Assembly: GCF_030766935.1 (NCBI RefSeq)
Contig: NZ_JASERL010000004.1
Coordinates: 248,001-312,000, forward strand
Length of the DNA stretch: 64,000 nucleotides
DNA from: Streptomyces sp. KL109B
GTDB taxonomy: Bacteria; Actinomycetota; Actinomycetes; Streptomycetales; Streptomycetaceae
Direction of reading: 5' to 3'
Shown here: in pieces, positions 63,897 through 64,000 of the stretch
Position numbering within the stretch: position 1 is the first letter of the stretch
Layout: each line of letters starts with the position of its first letter
Notes under the pieces: generated by a model
Told to the model about the DNA's origin: nothing
What the model saw: the letters and a program-made list of their open reading frames with translations, nothing else
The model's database searches: none
Program-made: the position numbers and the translations under genes

Positions 63897-64000
63897 GTAA
63901 TTCCCCTTCAGGCAGGACGTGTTGTCACATGGGGGGTGGTGTCCCGCCGGCAGAATCAACGCCAACCACGGTGTTTCGGCTGGCCCTTGCACTCCTGGTC

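Overview
The window looks like a piece of a Streptomyces chromosome. Base composition is very GC-rich with strong third-position G/C bias, GTG and TTG starts are common, and several gene families are typical of the genus: an AfsR-like SARP regulator, a Scr1-type HTH/DUF397 pair, a PknG-type kinase locus, a thioester-domain surface protein with an LAETG sorting signal, and remnants of a pSAM2-like integrative element. All calls come from reading the sequence; no database search was run.

Layout. 0.1-5.3 kb (minus strand): EamA exporter, FAD monooxygenase, then an operon of a small repeat-bearing peptide, MalQ and a small membrane protein. 5.5-8.5 kb: secreted GH84 enzyme. 8.6-12.9 kb: five overlapping genes for an ECF sigma factor, a zinc-finger anti-sigma-like membrane protein, an ABC ATPase and two membrane proteins. 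12.9-17.5 kb: DUF397/Scr1 HTH pair, a frameshifted ATPase-fold kinase gene, MscS channel, HNH nuclease and Uma2 protein. 17.6-24.4 kb: an amino-sugar or disaccharide cluster with a ROK repressor, binding protein, two permeases, GH4 hydrolase and BadF-type kinase. No transport ATPase is present, so a shared one such as MsiK is presumably used.

24.6-35.5 kb holds seven co-directional genes: GlnX-like membrane protein, GlnH-like binding protein, coiled-coil protein, PknG-like kinase, PP2C phosphatase, VWA protein and FHA protein. The first part matches the mycobacterial GlnX-GlnH-PknG amino-acid sensing system. The kinase/PP2C/VWA trio recalls the TerY-P triad. Zinc ribbons recur in three of the products. 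35.5-47.5 kb: a PCMT-like methyltransferase, a truncated haemoglobin, a two-permease FtsX/LolCDE-like ABC exporter whose ATPase carries an AbrB-like tail, and an ABC-F/thioesterase operon.

47.5-58.2 kb is an accessory island of lower and uneven GC. It contains two GntR regulators, several small unknown genes, DUF5958 and HAD genes, a low-GC gene, a tRNA-Gly 3' half, rep/xis/int remnants, a Doc/antitoxin pair, and an imperfect 48-bp direct repeat at both ends. It reads as one or more decayed actinomycete integrative and conjugative elements. 58.2-64 kb: large SARP-NB-ARC-TPR regulator, a PE-PPE-type hydrolase with a repeat-expanded signal peptide, and the thioester surface protein.

Two sequence-level themes cut across the window. 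Dispersed GC-rich repeats have entered coding sequence (anti-sigma gene, FtsX tail, two stop-codon regions). In-frame 6- or 9-bp tandem repeats occur in at least five genes.
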